A stretch of DNA of 55,287 nucleotides from Anaerolineae bacterium (GCA_022820125.1 JAJEGA010000095.1:1-55287), one strand, 5' to 3'; counted from the first letter of the stretch, positions 45,696 through 54,682 are shown. Numbers and translations are program-made. The notes: generated from the letters alone by a model not told the origin.

Positions 45696-46913
45696 ATGAT
45701 CGTCCCGCTAGCGGAAGAGGCGCGCGGCCTTCAAAAGCACAGCGCCAGCAAAAGCGTCGACGCTTTAACCGGCTTTGAAGTGACTGAAGAATTCACGCGC
45801 TTCAATCAAAAGCACGACATGTTCAACCGCGCCGTCTGGGATGATGATGTGCGCTCGGAACGGTCGCGCAAATTCTTTGAATCCTACTTCACCGACCTGG
45901 CGCAGTTCCGCAAAGTCGAAGGCTTTCAGCACCGCGATTACGCCCTGCGCAACGCCGCCTGGTACATCGCCGATTTCACCTCGGATCTGCTGGAAACGAG
46001 CCAGGATCGCAAAGAAGGTTTCCTCGATGCCTACACCATGTTCCGCGAAGGCGCCACGCGCAAGACGGAATCGACGGCGGAAGAGAATACAGCCGATGTC
46101 AAACGCGCCGGCGAGTTTCTAGGCGCCGACGCGGTAGGCGTCTGCGATTTTGACGAACGCTGGGTATACACCCACAATTACAGCCGCCAACAGTTGACCG
46201 ACAAAGAAATGGACCTGCCGCGCGACCTGACCCACACCGTTGTCATCGTCAACGAAATGGATCATCAGACGATTCAAACCGTGCCCTCCGCGCTAAGCGG
46301 CGCCGCCACAGGCCAAGGCTACAGCCGCGATATCATCGCCGTGCTATCAATCACCCAATACATTCGCAATCTCGGTTATCGCGCCATCGCCAGCCTCAAC
46401 GATACCGCGCTCTCCATCCCGCTGGCGATTCAAGCCGGCTTGGGTCAATACGGGCGGCACGGTCTCCTGATCACGCCCGACTTTGGACCGCGCGTCCGCA
46501 TCGCAAAAATCTTCACCGACTTGCCTTTGATCCCCGACGCGCCGATTGACTTCGGCGTCACCGAGACTTGCAATATCTGCCGCCGCTGCACCGATGCCTG
46601 CCCGGTGAAGGCGATCCCGGGAGACGCGCCGAAGTTCGAAATACATGACGGCGTCTCGCATCTCAAAGGCGTGAAGAAGTGGACGATCAACGCCAAGCAG
46701 TGCTTCAAGTTCTGGGTGAATCAAGGCACCGACTGTTCCATCTGCATCCGCGTCTGCCCATATAACAAGGACTTTTCCAAGCGCTTCAATCGTCTATTGC
46801 GCTGGATGTTGAGCAATCGCTGGCGGCGGCTGGCGCTCTGGCTCGATGCAAAGCTGAAATATGGCGAACGCAAAACCGCCGGCTGGTGGTGGCGCCGCCG
46901 CGCCAAAACATAG
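45696..46913 (+). CDS. reductive-dehalogenase-like corrinoid/Fe-S protein (no TAT signal)
   Basis: A 405-residue protein of the RdhA group of cobalamin-dependent reductases. IQAGLGQYGRHGLLITPDFG, then PRVRIAKIFTDLPLIPDAP, is the corrinoid-domain signature. Two 4Fe-4S clusters follow: CNICRRCTDACP, and a distal Cys (QCFKFW) with CSICIRVCPYNK. A Tyr (GYSR), an Asn (SLND) and an Arg (GPRVR) sit where respiratory RdhA proteins place active-site residues. No twin-arginine signal and no rdhB, so it is not a canonical respiratory dehalogenase. The C-terminal 50 residues are basic and Trp-rich (WWWRRR), perhaps membrane-touching. QueG is a less likely alternative. Confidence 0.75.
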   Translation: MIVPLAEEARGLQKHSASKSVDALTGFEVTEEFTRFNQKHDMFNRAVWDDDVRSERSRKFFESYFTDLAQFRKVEGFQHRDYALRNAAWYIADFTSDLLETSQDRKEGFLDAYTMFREGATRKTESTAEENTADVKRAGEFLGADAVGVCDFDERWVYTHNYSRQQLTDKEMDLPRDLTHTVVIVNEMDHQTIQTVPSALSGAATGQGYSRDIIAVLSITQYIRNLGYRAIASLNDTALSIPLAIQAGLGQYGRHGLLITPDFGPRVRIAKIFTDLPLIPDAPIDFGVTETCNICRRCTDACPVKAIPGDAPKFEIHDGVSHLKGVKKWTINAKQCFKFWVNQGTDCSICIRVCPYNKDFSKRFNRLLRWMLSNRWRRLALWLDAKLKYGERKTAGWWWRRRAKT

Positions 46914-46920
46914 TTATCCG

Positions 46921-47271
46921 ATGGAATTGATCCACGGTGCGGGAATATCACGCGCATTGGGCCGGGCGCTCAAGAGCGGCAGCGCGCCGACCTCAGAGCA
47001 GATGCGTAGGCTGCGTCAAAACATGACCGCCTTGGCCGAATACTGTATCGAGATCGGTCATACGCAGACCGGCGCCGATATCCTCGCCTTTGTCTTACGC
47101 CAAAGCGACGCCGACCCCTTGACGCTGGAGCGCGCCGAAGAAGGATTCGCCGAGCTCGAGAGCCGCGTCTGCCCGCGCATCATCCTCGACGCTCGCGAGT
47201 TCGCGGCTGATATGGACTTGCCGGGGATGATCCACTATCTGTTGGATATCGCGCCGCGTCCGCGAATCTGA
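46921..47271 (+). CDS. small helical protein of unknown function
   Basis: A 116-residue, mostly alpha-helical soluble protein (LRQNMTALAEYCIEIGHTQT, LERAEEGFAELESRV). It follows the RdhA-like gene by 7 bp in the same direction, so the two are probably co-transcribed. An overlapping start at 46861 would add 20 low-complexity residues and is not preferred. No family recognised; it might assist the RdhA-like protein. Confidence 0.55.
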   Translation: MELIHGAGISRALGRALKSGSAPTSEQMRRLRQNMTALAEYCIEIGHTQTGADILAFVLRQSDADPLTLERAEEGFAELESRVCPRIILDAREFAADMDLPGMIHYLLDIAPRPRI

Positions 47272-47287
47272 CAACGGCGACGAAGCG

Positions 47288-47707
47288 ATGGCTAAGCGCA
47301 TTTTGAATCAGGCAGCGCAGTTCATCCAACATAGCGCCTTGCGCTGGCTGCTCGCCATACTGTGGTCGCTGCTGCTCACGCTCTTCTTGCTGCAGCCGGA
47401 AGCCGACCCGCTCATCGACCTCGGTTTGCCGCGCGGCGATAGCACCGTCCAGCGAGAGCTTTTCTTCAGCGCGCTGCATTTGCTGGCATTTGCCCTAACC
47501 TGCATGATGTGGTTCTGGGCTCTGCTCGGCGCCTTCAATCCGCCAATCAGCCTTTTCGCCGCCATCTTTATCGCCATCGCGCTTGGCATCGTCACCGAAG
47601 CGCTGCAATCCCTGACGCTCGATCGCCACGCCTCGCTGATTGACCTCAGCGCCAACATCGGCGGCGCGCTCATCGCCGCGCGAATCATCTGGCGCCGCTT
47701 CATCTAG
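47288..47707 (+). CDS. VanZ-like membrane protein
   Basis: A 139-residue protein with four hydrophobic segments. LHLLAFALTCMMWFWALLG, GIVTEALQSLTLDRHASLID and LSANIGGALIAA match the VanZ-like family (function in most bacteria unknown; in vanA clusters it lowers teicoplanin sensitivity). It lies 16 bp after the small helical protein. Confidence 0.75.
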   Translation: MAKRILNQAAQFIQHSALRWLLAILWSLLLTLFLLQPEADPLIDLGLPRGDSTVQRELFFSALHLLAFALTCMMWFWALLGAFNPPISLFAAIFIAIALGIVTEALQSLTLDRHASLIDLSANIGGALIAARIIWRRFI

Positions 47708-47724
47708 CCGATTCTAAGCCGATG

Positions 47725-48360
47725 TCAGACGGCTTGATATGACGGATTCTCCCAAACGATCAGCGTCGCCCAATTGTCCGAGGCGCTGTCCTCAATGTAA
47801 TCTTCCAGCAAGCCGCGCAGCTCAAAGCCGCGCTCCAACTGGAAGGACAGGGTGCTGTCGTGTATCGCGCCAGCGACAACCTGTCGCACGTATTCGCTGG
47901 GGGACATGCGCTCCTTGTAATCGGCATAACCCGGGATCAAGCCGCCAGCGACAATGCCGCGCCGATTTAGCCGCTTCACGATCCCCATGCGCGCTTCATA
48001 CAGCCTCGAACCGATTCCTCGCCGGCGGAAGGCCGGATGCACACTGATGTCGCCGCCGTAATACCACTCGCCTTTCGGGTCGTGATTGCTGTAAAAGCCC
48101 CCGTCGATGATCTCCTGGAAGCGGTGCTGAACCTGGTCGAAGTCAAAATCAATCAAGAACCCCGAGCCCAAGCCGATCACGCGATTTTCAATGAGGGCGA
48201 CAAAATTGCCCTCTGGGAACAGCCGACAGTGATTGAGAAAGTGCGCTTCGCGCATCAGTTCGTCTTGGCTCAGCGTGGGGAAACAATCGCGCTGCAATTG
48301 CTCGAGCGCACTGGCGTAGGGCGGCTTAATGGTCTCGATGCGTATGCTGTCCTTGGTCAT
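47725..48360 (-). CDS. GNAT-family N-acetyltransferase
   Basis: A 211-residue protein with GNAT motif A, ISVHPAFRRRGIGSRLYEAR. KRLNRRGIVAGGLIPGYADY, SFQLERGFELRGLLEDYIED and a C-terminal LIVWENPSY are shared with the GNAT at 40352, showing common ancestry. The IPGY-type GNAT is often joined to a nitrilase in other bacteria; here it stands alone. Substrate unknown. Confidence 0.82.
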   Translation of the reverse strand: MTKDSIRIETIKPPYASALEQLQRDCFPTLSQDELMREAHFLNHCRLFPEGNFVALIENRVIGLGSGFLIDFDFDQVQHRFQEIIDGGFYSNHDPKGEWYYGGDISVHPAFRRRGIGSRLYEARMGIVKRLNRRGIVAGGLIPGYADYKERMSPSEYVRQVVAGAIHDSTLSFQLERGFELRGLLEDYIEDSASDNWATLIVWENPSYQAV

Positions 48361-48400
48361 AAACGGGCTTATGCTCCAGGCTGCCGCGCCTAGTTTAACG

Positions 48401-48431
48401 CGCGCTGGAATCGCCGGTCAACTCCAGCGCG
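48401..48431. promoter_or_regulatory. 9-bp perfect hairpin upstream of pdxS
   Basis: CGCGCTGGA (48401-48409) and TCCAGCGCG (48423-48431) with a 13-nt loop, in the 178-bp space between the divergent GNAT and pdxS genes. Since both genes read away from it, it is an operator or leader candidate rather than a terminator. Confidence 0.4.
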
Positions 48432-48538
48432 AAAGCGGAAAATGGAAGGTATGATTGGACTGCAATGGACATACAGAATTTGCGCCGCCTGCTCTAGGAT
48501 AGTTGGCAGCAGCTTTCATCAAGAGACGAGGTCACATC

Positions 48539-49444
48539 ATGGCGACGAACGGTCACCAGCAGAATGGCAGTACGAAGGGCAGCGACAAGGTCAAGCGCGG
48601 GCTGGCGCAAATGCTTAAAGGCGGCGTGATTATGGATGTGGTCACCCCGGAGCAGGCGCGGATCGCGGAGGATGCCGGCGCAGTCGCCGTCATGGCGCTT
48701 GAGCGCGTGCCGGCTGATATCCGCGCGCACGGCGGCGTCGCCCGCATGAGCGACCCCGACATGATCGACGGCATCATCAACGCCGTTTCCATTCCGGTGA
48801 TGGCCAAGGCGCGCATCGGCCATTTCGTCGAAGCGCAAGTCCTGGAAGCGCTTGGCGTTGACTATATCGACGAGAGTGAGGTCCTGACGCCGGCTGATGA
48901 AGAACATCACATCAACAAGTGGAAGTTCTCCGTGCCTTTCGTCTGCGGCTGCCGCAATTTGGGCGAGGCGCTGCGGCGGATAAACGAAGGCGCCGCCATG
49001 ATGCGCACCAAGGGCGAAGCCGGCACCGGCGATGTCGTTGAAGCGGTCCGTCACGCCCGGTCTGTCAACAGCGACATCCGCCGCATCAGCTGCATGGATG
49101 AAGACGAAATGTACACTTACGCCAAAGATATTCGCGCGCCCTATCACTTGGTGAAGGAGACGGCTGAGCTTGGTCGTTTGCCAGTGGTGAACTTTGCCGC
49201 CGGCGGCGTCGCCACGCCGGCCGACGCCGCTCTGATGATGCAGCTCGGCGTCGATGGCGTCTTCGTGGGCAGCGGCATCTTCAAGAGCGGAGAGCCGGCG
49301 AAACGCGCCAACGCGATTGTCAAGGCGGTCACGCATTACAGCGACGCGCGCATCCTGGCTGATGTCAGCCGCAACCTGGGCGAAGCGATGGTCGGCATCA
49401 ATGTGACGCCGGAAGAGGTCATCCTGGGCAAGCGCGGCTGGTAG
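48539..49444 (+). CDS. pdxS: pyridoxal 5'-phosphate synthase, lyase subunit
   Basis: A 301-residue TIM-barrel enzyme that makes PLP from ribose 5-phosphate, glyceraldehyde 3-phosphate and ammonia. [40 protein letters not shown] with the substrate Lys, and [23 protein letters not shown] and [10 protein letters not shown] are canonical. ATG 48539 is preceded by GAGG. The glutaminase partner pdxT is usually next door but is absent here. The downstream enzyme uses PLP. Confidence 0.95.
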   Translation: MATNGHQQNGSTKGSDKVKRGLAQMLKGGVIMDVVTPEQARIAEDAGAVAVMALERVPADIRAHGGVARMSDPDMIDGIINAVSIPVMAKARIGHFVEAQVLEALGVDYIDESEVLTPADEEHHINKWKFSVPFVCGCRNLGEALRRINEGAAMMRTKGEAGTGDVVEAVRHARSVNSDIRRISCMDEDEMYTYAKDIRAPYHLVKETAELGRLPVVNFAAGGVATPADAALMMQLGVDGVFVGSGIFKSGEPAKRANAIVKAVTHYSDARILADVSRNLGEAMVGINVTPEEVILGKRGW

Positions 49445-49503
49445 CCGGCGCCCAAGCCGCTGGCAGCGCATAGCATACAGACACGAGCAAAGGGAGCCCT
49501 CTC

Positions 49504-50556
49504 ATGGCGATATCGCATGTGAGCGATCTGGAGACGCCTAGCGTCCTCATTGATCTGGACAAGATGGAGCGGAATATCGCCGTCATGCAGGCGCGCTGTG
49601 ATGAGCTGGGCATACGATTCCGCCCGCATATCAAGACGCACAAGATACCGGATATCGCCCGCCGTCAAATCGAAGCCGGCGCCGTGGGCATCGCCTGCCA
49701 AAAAGTCAGCGAGGCGGAGGTCTTCGCCGATGCCGGCTTCCGCGATATTCAGATCCCCTATAACATCGTCGGGCGGCGCAAAACGCGGCGGCTGGCAAGG
49801 CTGGCGCAGCAGGCTGAAGTAACCGTCACAGTCGATAGCAGGCTGGTAATCGATGGCATCGCCGAAGCGGCGCGGGAAACCGGCGTCACGATCGGCATGA
49901 TGGTCGAGTTGGTTTCGCTCGGCGAGCGCACCGGCACAACGCCAGCCGCCGCGCTGGAGCTGGCGAGGCATATCGCCGCGACGGACAACCTGCGCTTTGC
50001 CGGCGTGATGATCTATCCATCTGACGCGGCGATACGCCCGCGCTTGCTGGAGACGCTGGAACTGCTGAAGTCAGCCGGCATCGCGGTGGAGACGGTAAGC
50101 GGCGGCGGCAGCGGCGCGAGCAGCGACGCCCATTTGCTGCCCGAACTCACCGAGCTGCGCGTTGGCACGTCCATCTTCTGGGATTGGACCTGCGTCGCTG
50201 CCGACCGCGCCCGCTTTGACAACTGCGCCATGCGCGTGCTCGCGACCGTGGTCAGCGCCAATGAGCCGCAGCGCGTCATCCTCGATAGCGGCAGCAAAGC
50301 GATCCACTCCGAAACGATCGATGGGCTCTACGGCTATATCGAAGAGTATCCCGCCGCGCGCCTGCACAAAGTTAACGAAGAGCACGGCTACGTCGATTTC
50401 AGCGCTTGCGACGCCCGGCCGCAAGTCGGCGACATGGTGCATATTATTCCCGTGCATACCTGCGTGGTGACCAATCTTCATAACCAACTCTATGGCTTGC
50501 GCGGCGACGCGATAGAAGAAATCTGGGATGTGGCGGCGCGCGGCATGGTCTGGTAA
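49504..50556 (+). CDS. DSD1-family PLP enzyme (D-threonine aldolase or D-serine dehydratase-like)
   Basis: A 350-residue fold-type III PLP enzyme. LETPSVLIDLDKMERNIA and the PLP lysine in RPHIKTHKIPDIARRQIEAG are in the N-terminal barrel. The C-terminal domain has the metal-binding HTCVVTNLHNQ (His-x-Cys), as in D-serine dehydratase and metal-dependent D-threonine aldolase. It would cleave a D-beta-hydroxy amino acid, to glycine plus aldehyde or to pyruvate plus ammonia. It follows pdxS by 59 bp and precedes a dipeptidase. Confidence 0.85.
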   Translation: MAISHVSDLETPSVLIDLDKMERNIAVMQARCDELGIRFRPHIKTHKIPDIARRQIEAGAVGIACQKVSEAEVFADAGFRDIQIPYNIVGRRKTRRLARLAQQAEVTVTVDSRLVIDGIAEAARETGVTIGMMVELVSLGERTGTTPAAALELARHIAATDNLRFAGVMIYPSDAAIRPRLLETLELLKSAGIAVETVSGGGSGASSDAHLLPELTELRVGTSIFWDWTCVAADRARFDNCAMRVLATVVSANEPQRVILDSGSKAIHSETIDGLYGYIEEYPAARLHKVNEEHGYVDFSACDARPQVGDMVHIIPVHTCVVTNLHNQLYGLRGDAIEEIWDVAARGMVW

Positions 50557-50597
50557 GCCCGGCTCGACCGCCCACAGAACCCTAAAAGGCAAATCCA

Positions 50598-51674
50598 ATG
50601 CTGATCATTGACGGGCATCTTGACCTCTCGTGGAACGCCTTGCAATGGAACCGCGATTTGACGCAGTCCACTTATACGATCCGAGGCCGGGAGCGCGATA
50701 ACCCGGGCAAGGGTCGGGCGCAGAACACCGTCGCCCTGCCCGAAATGCGACAGGGAAGAATCGCAGTCTGTTTCGCCACCCTGCTGGCGCGCGCCACCGG
50801 GCATAAGCGCGACCACCTCGACTTCAATTCGCAAGCGCAAGCCCACGGCATCGCCAAGGGGCAGTTGGCTTATTATCGCGCCCTGGAAGCGGAAGGCGTC
50901 ATTCGGCTAATCGGCGACAGCAAAAGCTTGCGCCGCCACATTGATGAATGGGAGCGTTGGGAGAGCGACAGCGCTGACACGAACGCGACGCCGCCACTGG
51001 GATTCGTCATCAGCATGGAAAGCGCAGATGCGATACGTGAACCGGCGCAGTTGGAAGCCTGGCGCGACGCCGGCTTGCGCTTGCTCGGTCCGGCGCATTA
51101 CGGACCCGGACGCTACGGCGGCGGCACTGGCAGCGAATTGGGGCTGAGCGAGCTGGGCGCGCCATTGCTGCGAGAAATGAAGCGACTGAACCTGCTGCTT
51201 GACCTGTCGCATCTCACCGACAGCGCTTTTTGGCAGTCCGTCAAGCTATACGATGGACCCGTGCTGGCGAGCCACAACAACTGCCGGGCGCTTGTGCCGC
51301 ATCAACGGCAATTCAGCGACGAGCAACTGAAGCTCATCATCGAGCGCGATGGCGTCATTGGCGCCGCTTTCGACATCTGGATGCTTCAGCCGGGTTTCAC
51401 CCGTGGCGGCAGCAATAAATCCGTATTCATTGATACTGTAATCGACCATATCGACCATGTCTGTCAGTTAGCCGGAAACAGTCGCCACGCCGCCATAGGC
51501 AGCGATCTCGATGGCGGCTTCGGGCGCGAGCAATCCCCCGCCGATCTCGATACCATCGCCGACTTGCAGCAAATGCCGGGCAAGCTCTCTGCGCGCGGCT
51601 ACTCAGGAGACGACATCAAGAATATCCTGCACGGCAACTGGCTGCGCCTGCTCTATGACGCTTGGGGAGATTAA
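50598..51674 (+). CDS. membrane dipeptidase (peptidase M19), metal site intact
   Basis: A 358-residue zinc dipeptidase. All expected ligands are visible: IDGHLDLSWN (His-x-Asp), VISMESADAI (Glu), LLDLSHLTD (His), LASHNNCRAL (His) and AIGSDLDGGFG (Asp). No signal peptide, so cytoplasmic. M19 enzymes cleave dipeptides, including those with a D residue at the C-terminal side, which fits the D-amino-acid enzyme upstream. It is the active counterpart of the degenerate protein at 3088. Confidence 0.9.
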   Translation: MLIIDGHLDLSWNALQWNRDLTQSTYTIRGRERDNPGKGRAQNTVALPEMRQGRIAVCFATLLARATGHKRDHLDFNSQAQAHGIAKGQLAYYRALEAEGVIRLIGDSKSLRRHIDEWERWESDSADTNATPPLGFVISMESADAIREPAQLEAWRDAGLRLLGPAHYGPGRYGGGTGSELGLSELGAPLLREMKRLNLLLDLSHLTDSAFWQSVKLYDGPVLASHNNCRALVPHQRQFSDEQLKLIIERDGVIGAAFDIWMLQPGFTRGGSNKSVFIDTVIDHIDHVCQLAGNSRHAAIGSDLDGGFGREQSPADLDTIADLQQMPGKLSARGYSGDDIKNILHGNWLRLLYDAWGD

Positions 51675-51678
51675 GCTG

Positions 51679-52464
51679 CTACAAGCGCCCCGCCAGCATC
51701 CGGTCCATCTCCTCGCTGGCTTGCCGCAAGACTTGATGCAAGGCGAAGTCGCTGCCATGCGGGACCATGAGCGCGCCTTGACGCCGGTAGCGGTCGACTT
51801 CTTCAATCGAAGATGCGGTGCGCGCCCATACTTTGCCATTCAGTTTCGCCGCGGCCGCCACCCGCGCGACCGCATCATCAACCGTCATGCCATATTCGCT
51901 ATATGTCGCTAGGCGCAGCCCAAGATCAGCCGGACCAACGAAGAGCGCGTCAATCCCCTGGACCGCGGCGATCTCATCGGCATTGGCGACCGCTTCCGGC
52001 GTTTCAATCTGAGCGACGATGAAGGTCTCGCGATTGGCATCGGCAATGTAGCTGCTGCCGGCTCGCCAACTGTCCAAGCCAAAGTCGGCGTCGAGCCCCG
52101 CGCCATCAAGCCCGCGATTCCCAATTGGCGGATACTTGGCCGCCATCACGATATCGCGAGCCGTCTCCGCGTCCGACACAAATGGGATCATCAAGCCGGC
52201 CGCTCCATCTTCCAGGAAGCGATAAAGCCGGGCGCGCTGCGTCGTCGGCGGCCGGATCAAGCAGTCGATATCGAATCGTTGACAGAGCGCCAGCAAATGC
52301 TGCACCTCGCGCGCATCGAAATTGCGGTGCTCCAGGTCGAGCCAAATACCATCATAGCGATAATGCGCCGCGTAGCGAATGTAAAAGGGCAGCACATGCC
52401 CCAGCGAACAGAAACGCGCGAATTCGCCGGCGCGCCATTTCGCCAACACCTTGCTTCTTCTCAT
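51679..52464 (-). CDS. HpcH/HpaI-type class II aldolase
   Basis: A 261-residue metal-dependent aldolase of the citrate lyase beta/HpaI family. GIWLDLEHRNFDAREVQHLL, LIRPPTTQ, AAGLMIPFVSDAETARDIV, IVAQIETPEAVANADEIAAV and DALFVGPADLGLRL mark the metal and substrate sites. It would cleave or form a 2-keto-3-hydroxy acid. ATG 52464 (MRRSKVLAKWR) is used. It lies 4 bp from the stop of the converging dipeptidase gene. Confidence 0.87.
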   Translation of the reverse strand: MRRSKVLAKWRAGEFARFCSLGHVLPFYIRYAAHYRYDGIWLDLEHRNFDAREVQHLLALCQRFDIDCLIRPPTTQRARLYRFLEDGAAGLMIPFVSDAETARDIVMAAKYPPIGNRGLDGAGLDADFGLDSWRAGSSYIADANRETFIVAQIETPEAVANADEIAAVQGIDALFVGPADLGLRLATYSEYGMTVDDAVARVAAAAKLNGKVWARTASSIEEVDRYRRQGALMVPHGSDFALHQVLRQASEEMDRMLAGRL

Positions 52465-52544
52465 GATATGTCGCCTCCCGCGCGCTTGATTCCGATGCAA
52501 TCTCAGTCCGAACTATACAATCAATGGCGCGATGCATAATGCGA

Positions 52545-53702
52545 TTACGACAGCAGTGGGCGCATCTGCTCGAGCGCGCGTTCCAACAGCGGCGCATCGG
52601 CGGCAAAGCACAATCGCAGATAGCCTTCGCCTTGGGGGCCAAAAGCCGCGCCCGGCGCCAAGCCGACGCCGCACTCGCGCAGGACCTGCTCGGCAAAGGC
52701 ATAGCTGTCCGCCACGCCATCGACAGCGAAGAAGGCATAAAATGCCGCCTGCGGAGCGGGAAATGTCACGCGAGGCAATTCGTTAAATGCGCTTTTGACC
52801 GCCTCCAAAACCGCGCGGTAACGCGCCGTCGACGCGCGAATGAACGCTTCGCCATCCTGCAGCGCGGTGATGCCGGCGATCTGAACCGGCGCGAATATGC
52901 AAGAGAAGTTGAACTCGCTCACGATTTCCAGCGACTCGATCAGCGACTTCGGCGCCGTCAGCCAACCCAGACGCCAGCCCGTCATCGCCCAAGACTTGGA
53001 GAAACTGTTGACGATCAGGTATTTGTCGTCCTCGGTTACTTTGTCGATGAAGCTCGGCGCATAAACACGGTCGTAAACAATGCGGCTGTAAACCTCATCG
53101 GCGATCAGCCAGAGATCCCGCTCGCGACAGAAGTCCAGAATCAGTTGCTGCTCGGCGTCGTCGAGCATCCAGCCGGTCGGATTGTTAGGTGAATTGATTA
53201 GCAGCGCGCTGGTATGCTTTTTGCAGGCGGCGAAGAGTTCCGCCAAATCCAAACGCCATCTTCCGCAGCGCGGGCGCAAGGGGACGCGCACGGTCTCGGC
53301 GCCCAGGATTTCCGCCGCTGCCGGCAGATTGGGCCAGACCGGCGATGGTATGACGACGGCATCGCCCTCGGCGACGATGCATTGCAGCGCGATCGCCAGC
53401 GCGGTCATGCCAGAAGGCGTCACCGCGATATTGCCCGCGCAAAGGTCTGCTTCATATAGACCATTCATATACGCGGCGAGCGCCCGCCGCAACTCAATGA
53501 TGCCCAGATTGGGCTGATAATAGGTCTGCCCCTCATCAAGCGCGTCTTTGGCCGCTTGACGGATGAACTGCGGCGTCGGCTTGTCTGGCTCGCCAAACCA
53601 CAGGGGAATGACATCGCTGCGGCCGATTGCCGTGTTCGAGAGCTTGCGGATCAAGCTCGGCTGCAGCGCTTGCACGCTAGGACGATTCGCCCGTATCGCC
53701 AT
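52545..53702 (-). CDS. class I/II aminotransferase (AspC-like)
   Basis: A 385-residue PLP aminotransferase. PLP lysine in NSFSKSWAMTGWRLGWLTAP; INSPNNPTGWM and IADEVYSRIVYD are the conserved substrate and PLP-phosphate segments; the final Arg is in LRLCFAAD. Donor and acceptor unknown. It lies close after the sugar-type permease on the same strand (5 bp), an unusual pairing. Confidence 0.92.
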   Translation of the reverse strand: MAIRANRPSVQALQPSLIRKLSNTAIGRSDVIPLWFGEPDKPTPQFIRQAAKDALDEGQTYYQPNLGIIELRRALAAYMNGLYEADLCAGNIAVTPSGMTALAIALQCIVAEGDAVVIPSPVWPNLPAAAEILGAETVRVPLRPRCGRWRLDLAELFAACKKHTSALLINSPNNPTGWMLDDAEQQLILDFCRERDLWLIADEVYSRIVYDRVYAPSFIDKVTEDDKYLIVNSFSKSWAMTGWRLGWLTAPKSLIESLEIVSEFNFSCIFAPVQIAGITALQDGEAFIRASTARYRAVLEAVKSAFNELPRVTFPAPQAAFYAFFAVDGVADSYAFAEQVLRECGVGLAPGAAFGPQGEGYLRLCFAADAPLLERALEQMRPLLS

Positions 53703-53707
53703 CGACG

Positions 53708-54682
53708 CTAATCTCCTTCTTGTTTGTAAAGCGCCACCGCCGCCACGATGATGAGGCCTTGAATTAGACCCTGAACAAATTGATTCACACCCAGCATGAC
53801 CAGCAGATTGGCGGTGATGCCGAGCAGCAGCACGCCGCCCAGCGTCCCGATCACGGTGCCGCGCCCGCCAAACAGGCTGGTGCCGCCGATGATGACCGCC
53901 GTGATCGTCTGCAATTCAATGCCATCGCCGATTGCCGGATCGCCAACGCCCATCCGCGAAAGCCACAGCAATCCGGTAATGGACGCGCTGACGCTGCACA
54001 AGACATAAACGCCGTAACGAACACGCTTGACCGGTACGCCGGAGAGATGCGCCACTTCAATGTTGCCGCCGATGGCATAAAGATATTTGCCAAATGCGGT
54101 GTAGCGCAGCAGCAGCGCCGTCAAGATTAGCAAAGCGACAAACATCAGCGCTATCACCGGAATAGGGCCAAACTTCTGCACATAAAACATGATGAAGGGT
54201 CTGCTGGCCGAGCCTACCGGCGATGTAGAAATGCTGAGGCTGATGCCGCGCAAAATGCCCAGCGAAGCCAGCGTGACGATAAAAGGCGCGATCTTCACCT
54301 CATTGACGAGGAATCCGTGAATCAAGCCAACCAGCAGCCCAAGCCCCAAGGTCGCCGCGATCGCCGCGCCCTGGTTCTCCACTTCGCCATTCATGACGAT
54401 CGCCGACACCAGAATCGAAAGCTTCACCAGCGACCCGACCGAGAGATCGATGCCGGCTGTCAAAATAACCAGCATCTGACCCAAGGCGACGATGCCAAGG
54501 AAAGCCGCCTGCCGCGCCACATTGGTCAAATTGCGCAGGGTCAGAAAGCGCTCGGATTGCGTGGCGCCGATGATTATCAGTACAACGATGAATCCATAGA
54601 CGGCGATAATTGGACCGTAACGCCGCAGAAACAGACGCTGGGAATCGGTCAAGCCGTCAAAGAGCCGCGCCGAGATGTTCAT
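53708..54682 (-). CDS. RbsC-type ABC transporter permease
   Basis: A 324-residue permease of the branched-chain/ribose type with eight to ten hydrophobic segments. LGQMLVILTAGIDLSVGSLV, GFLVNEVKIAPFIVTLASLG, AIGGNIEVAHLSGVPVKRVR and TAVIIGGTSLFGGRGTVIGT are the family hallmarks. Its ATG overlaps the stop of an ATPase remnant (ATGA at 54679-54682), showing the former operon. With the ATPase truncated and no binding protein in view, this transporter is probably non-functional unless other ATPases serve it. Confidence 0.88.
   Translation of the reverse strand: MNISARLFDGLTDSQRLFLRRYGPIIAVYGFIVVLIIIGATQSERFLTLRNLTNVARQAAFLGIVALGQMLVILTAGIDLSVGSLVKLSILVSAIVMNGEVENQGAAIAATLGLGLLVGLIHGFLVNEVKIAPFIVTLASLGILRGISLSISTSPVGSASRPFIMFYVQKFGPIPVIALMFVALLILTALLLRYTAFGKYLYAIGGNIEVAHLSGVPVKRVRYGVYVLCSVSASITGLLWLSRMGVGDPAIGDGIELQTITAVIIGGTSLFGGRGTVIGTLGGVLLLGITANLLVMLGVNQFVQGLIQGLIIVAAVALYKQEGD

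Noticed and set aside
45696..46913. Epoxyqueuosine reductase (QueG)
   Set aside because: QueG shares the corrinoid and Fe-S parts, but the GLGQYGRHGLLITPDFGPR segment and the distal Cys before the second cluster are RdhA-like. Not fully excluded.
48494..49471. Minus-strand frame opposite pdxS
   Set aside because: Complete shadow of pdxS; His/Asp/Arg-rich composition typical of antisense reading.
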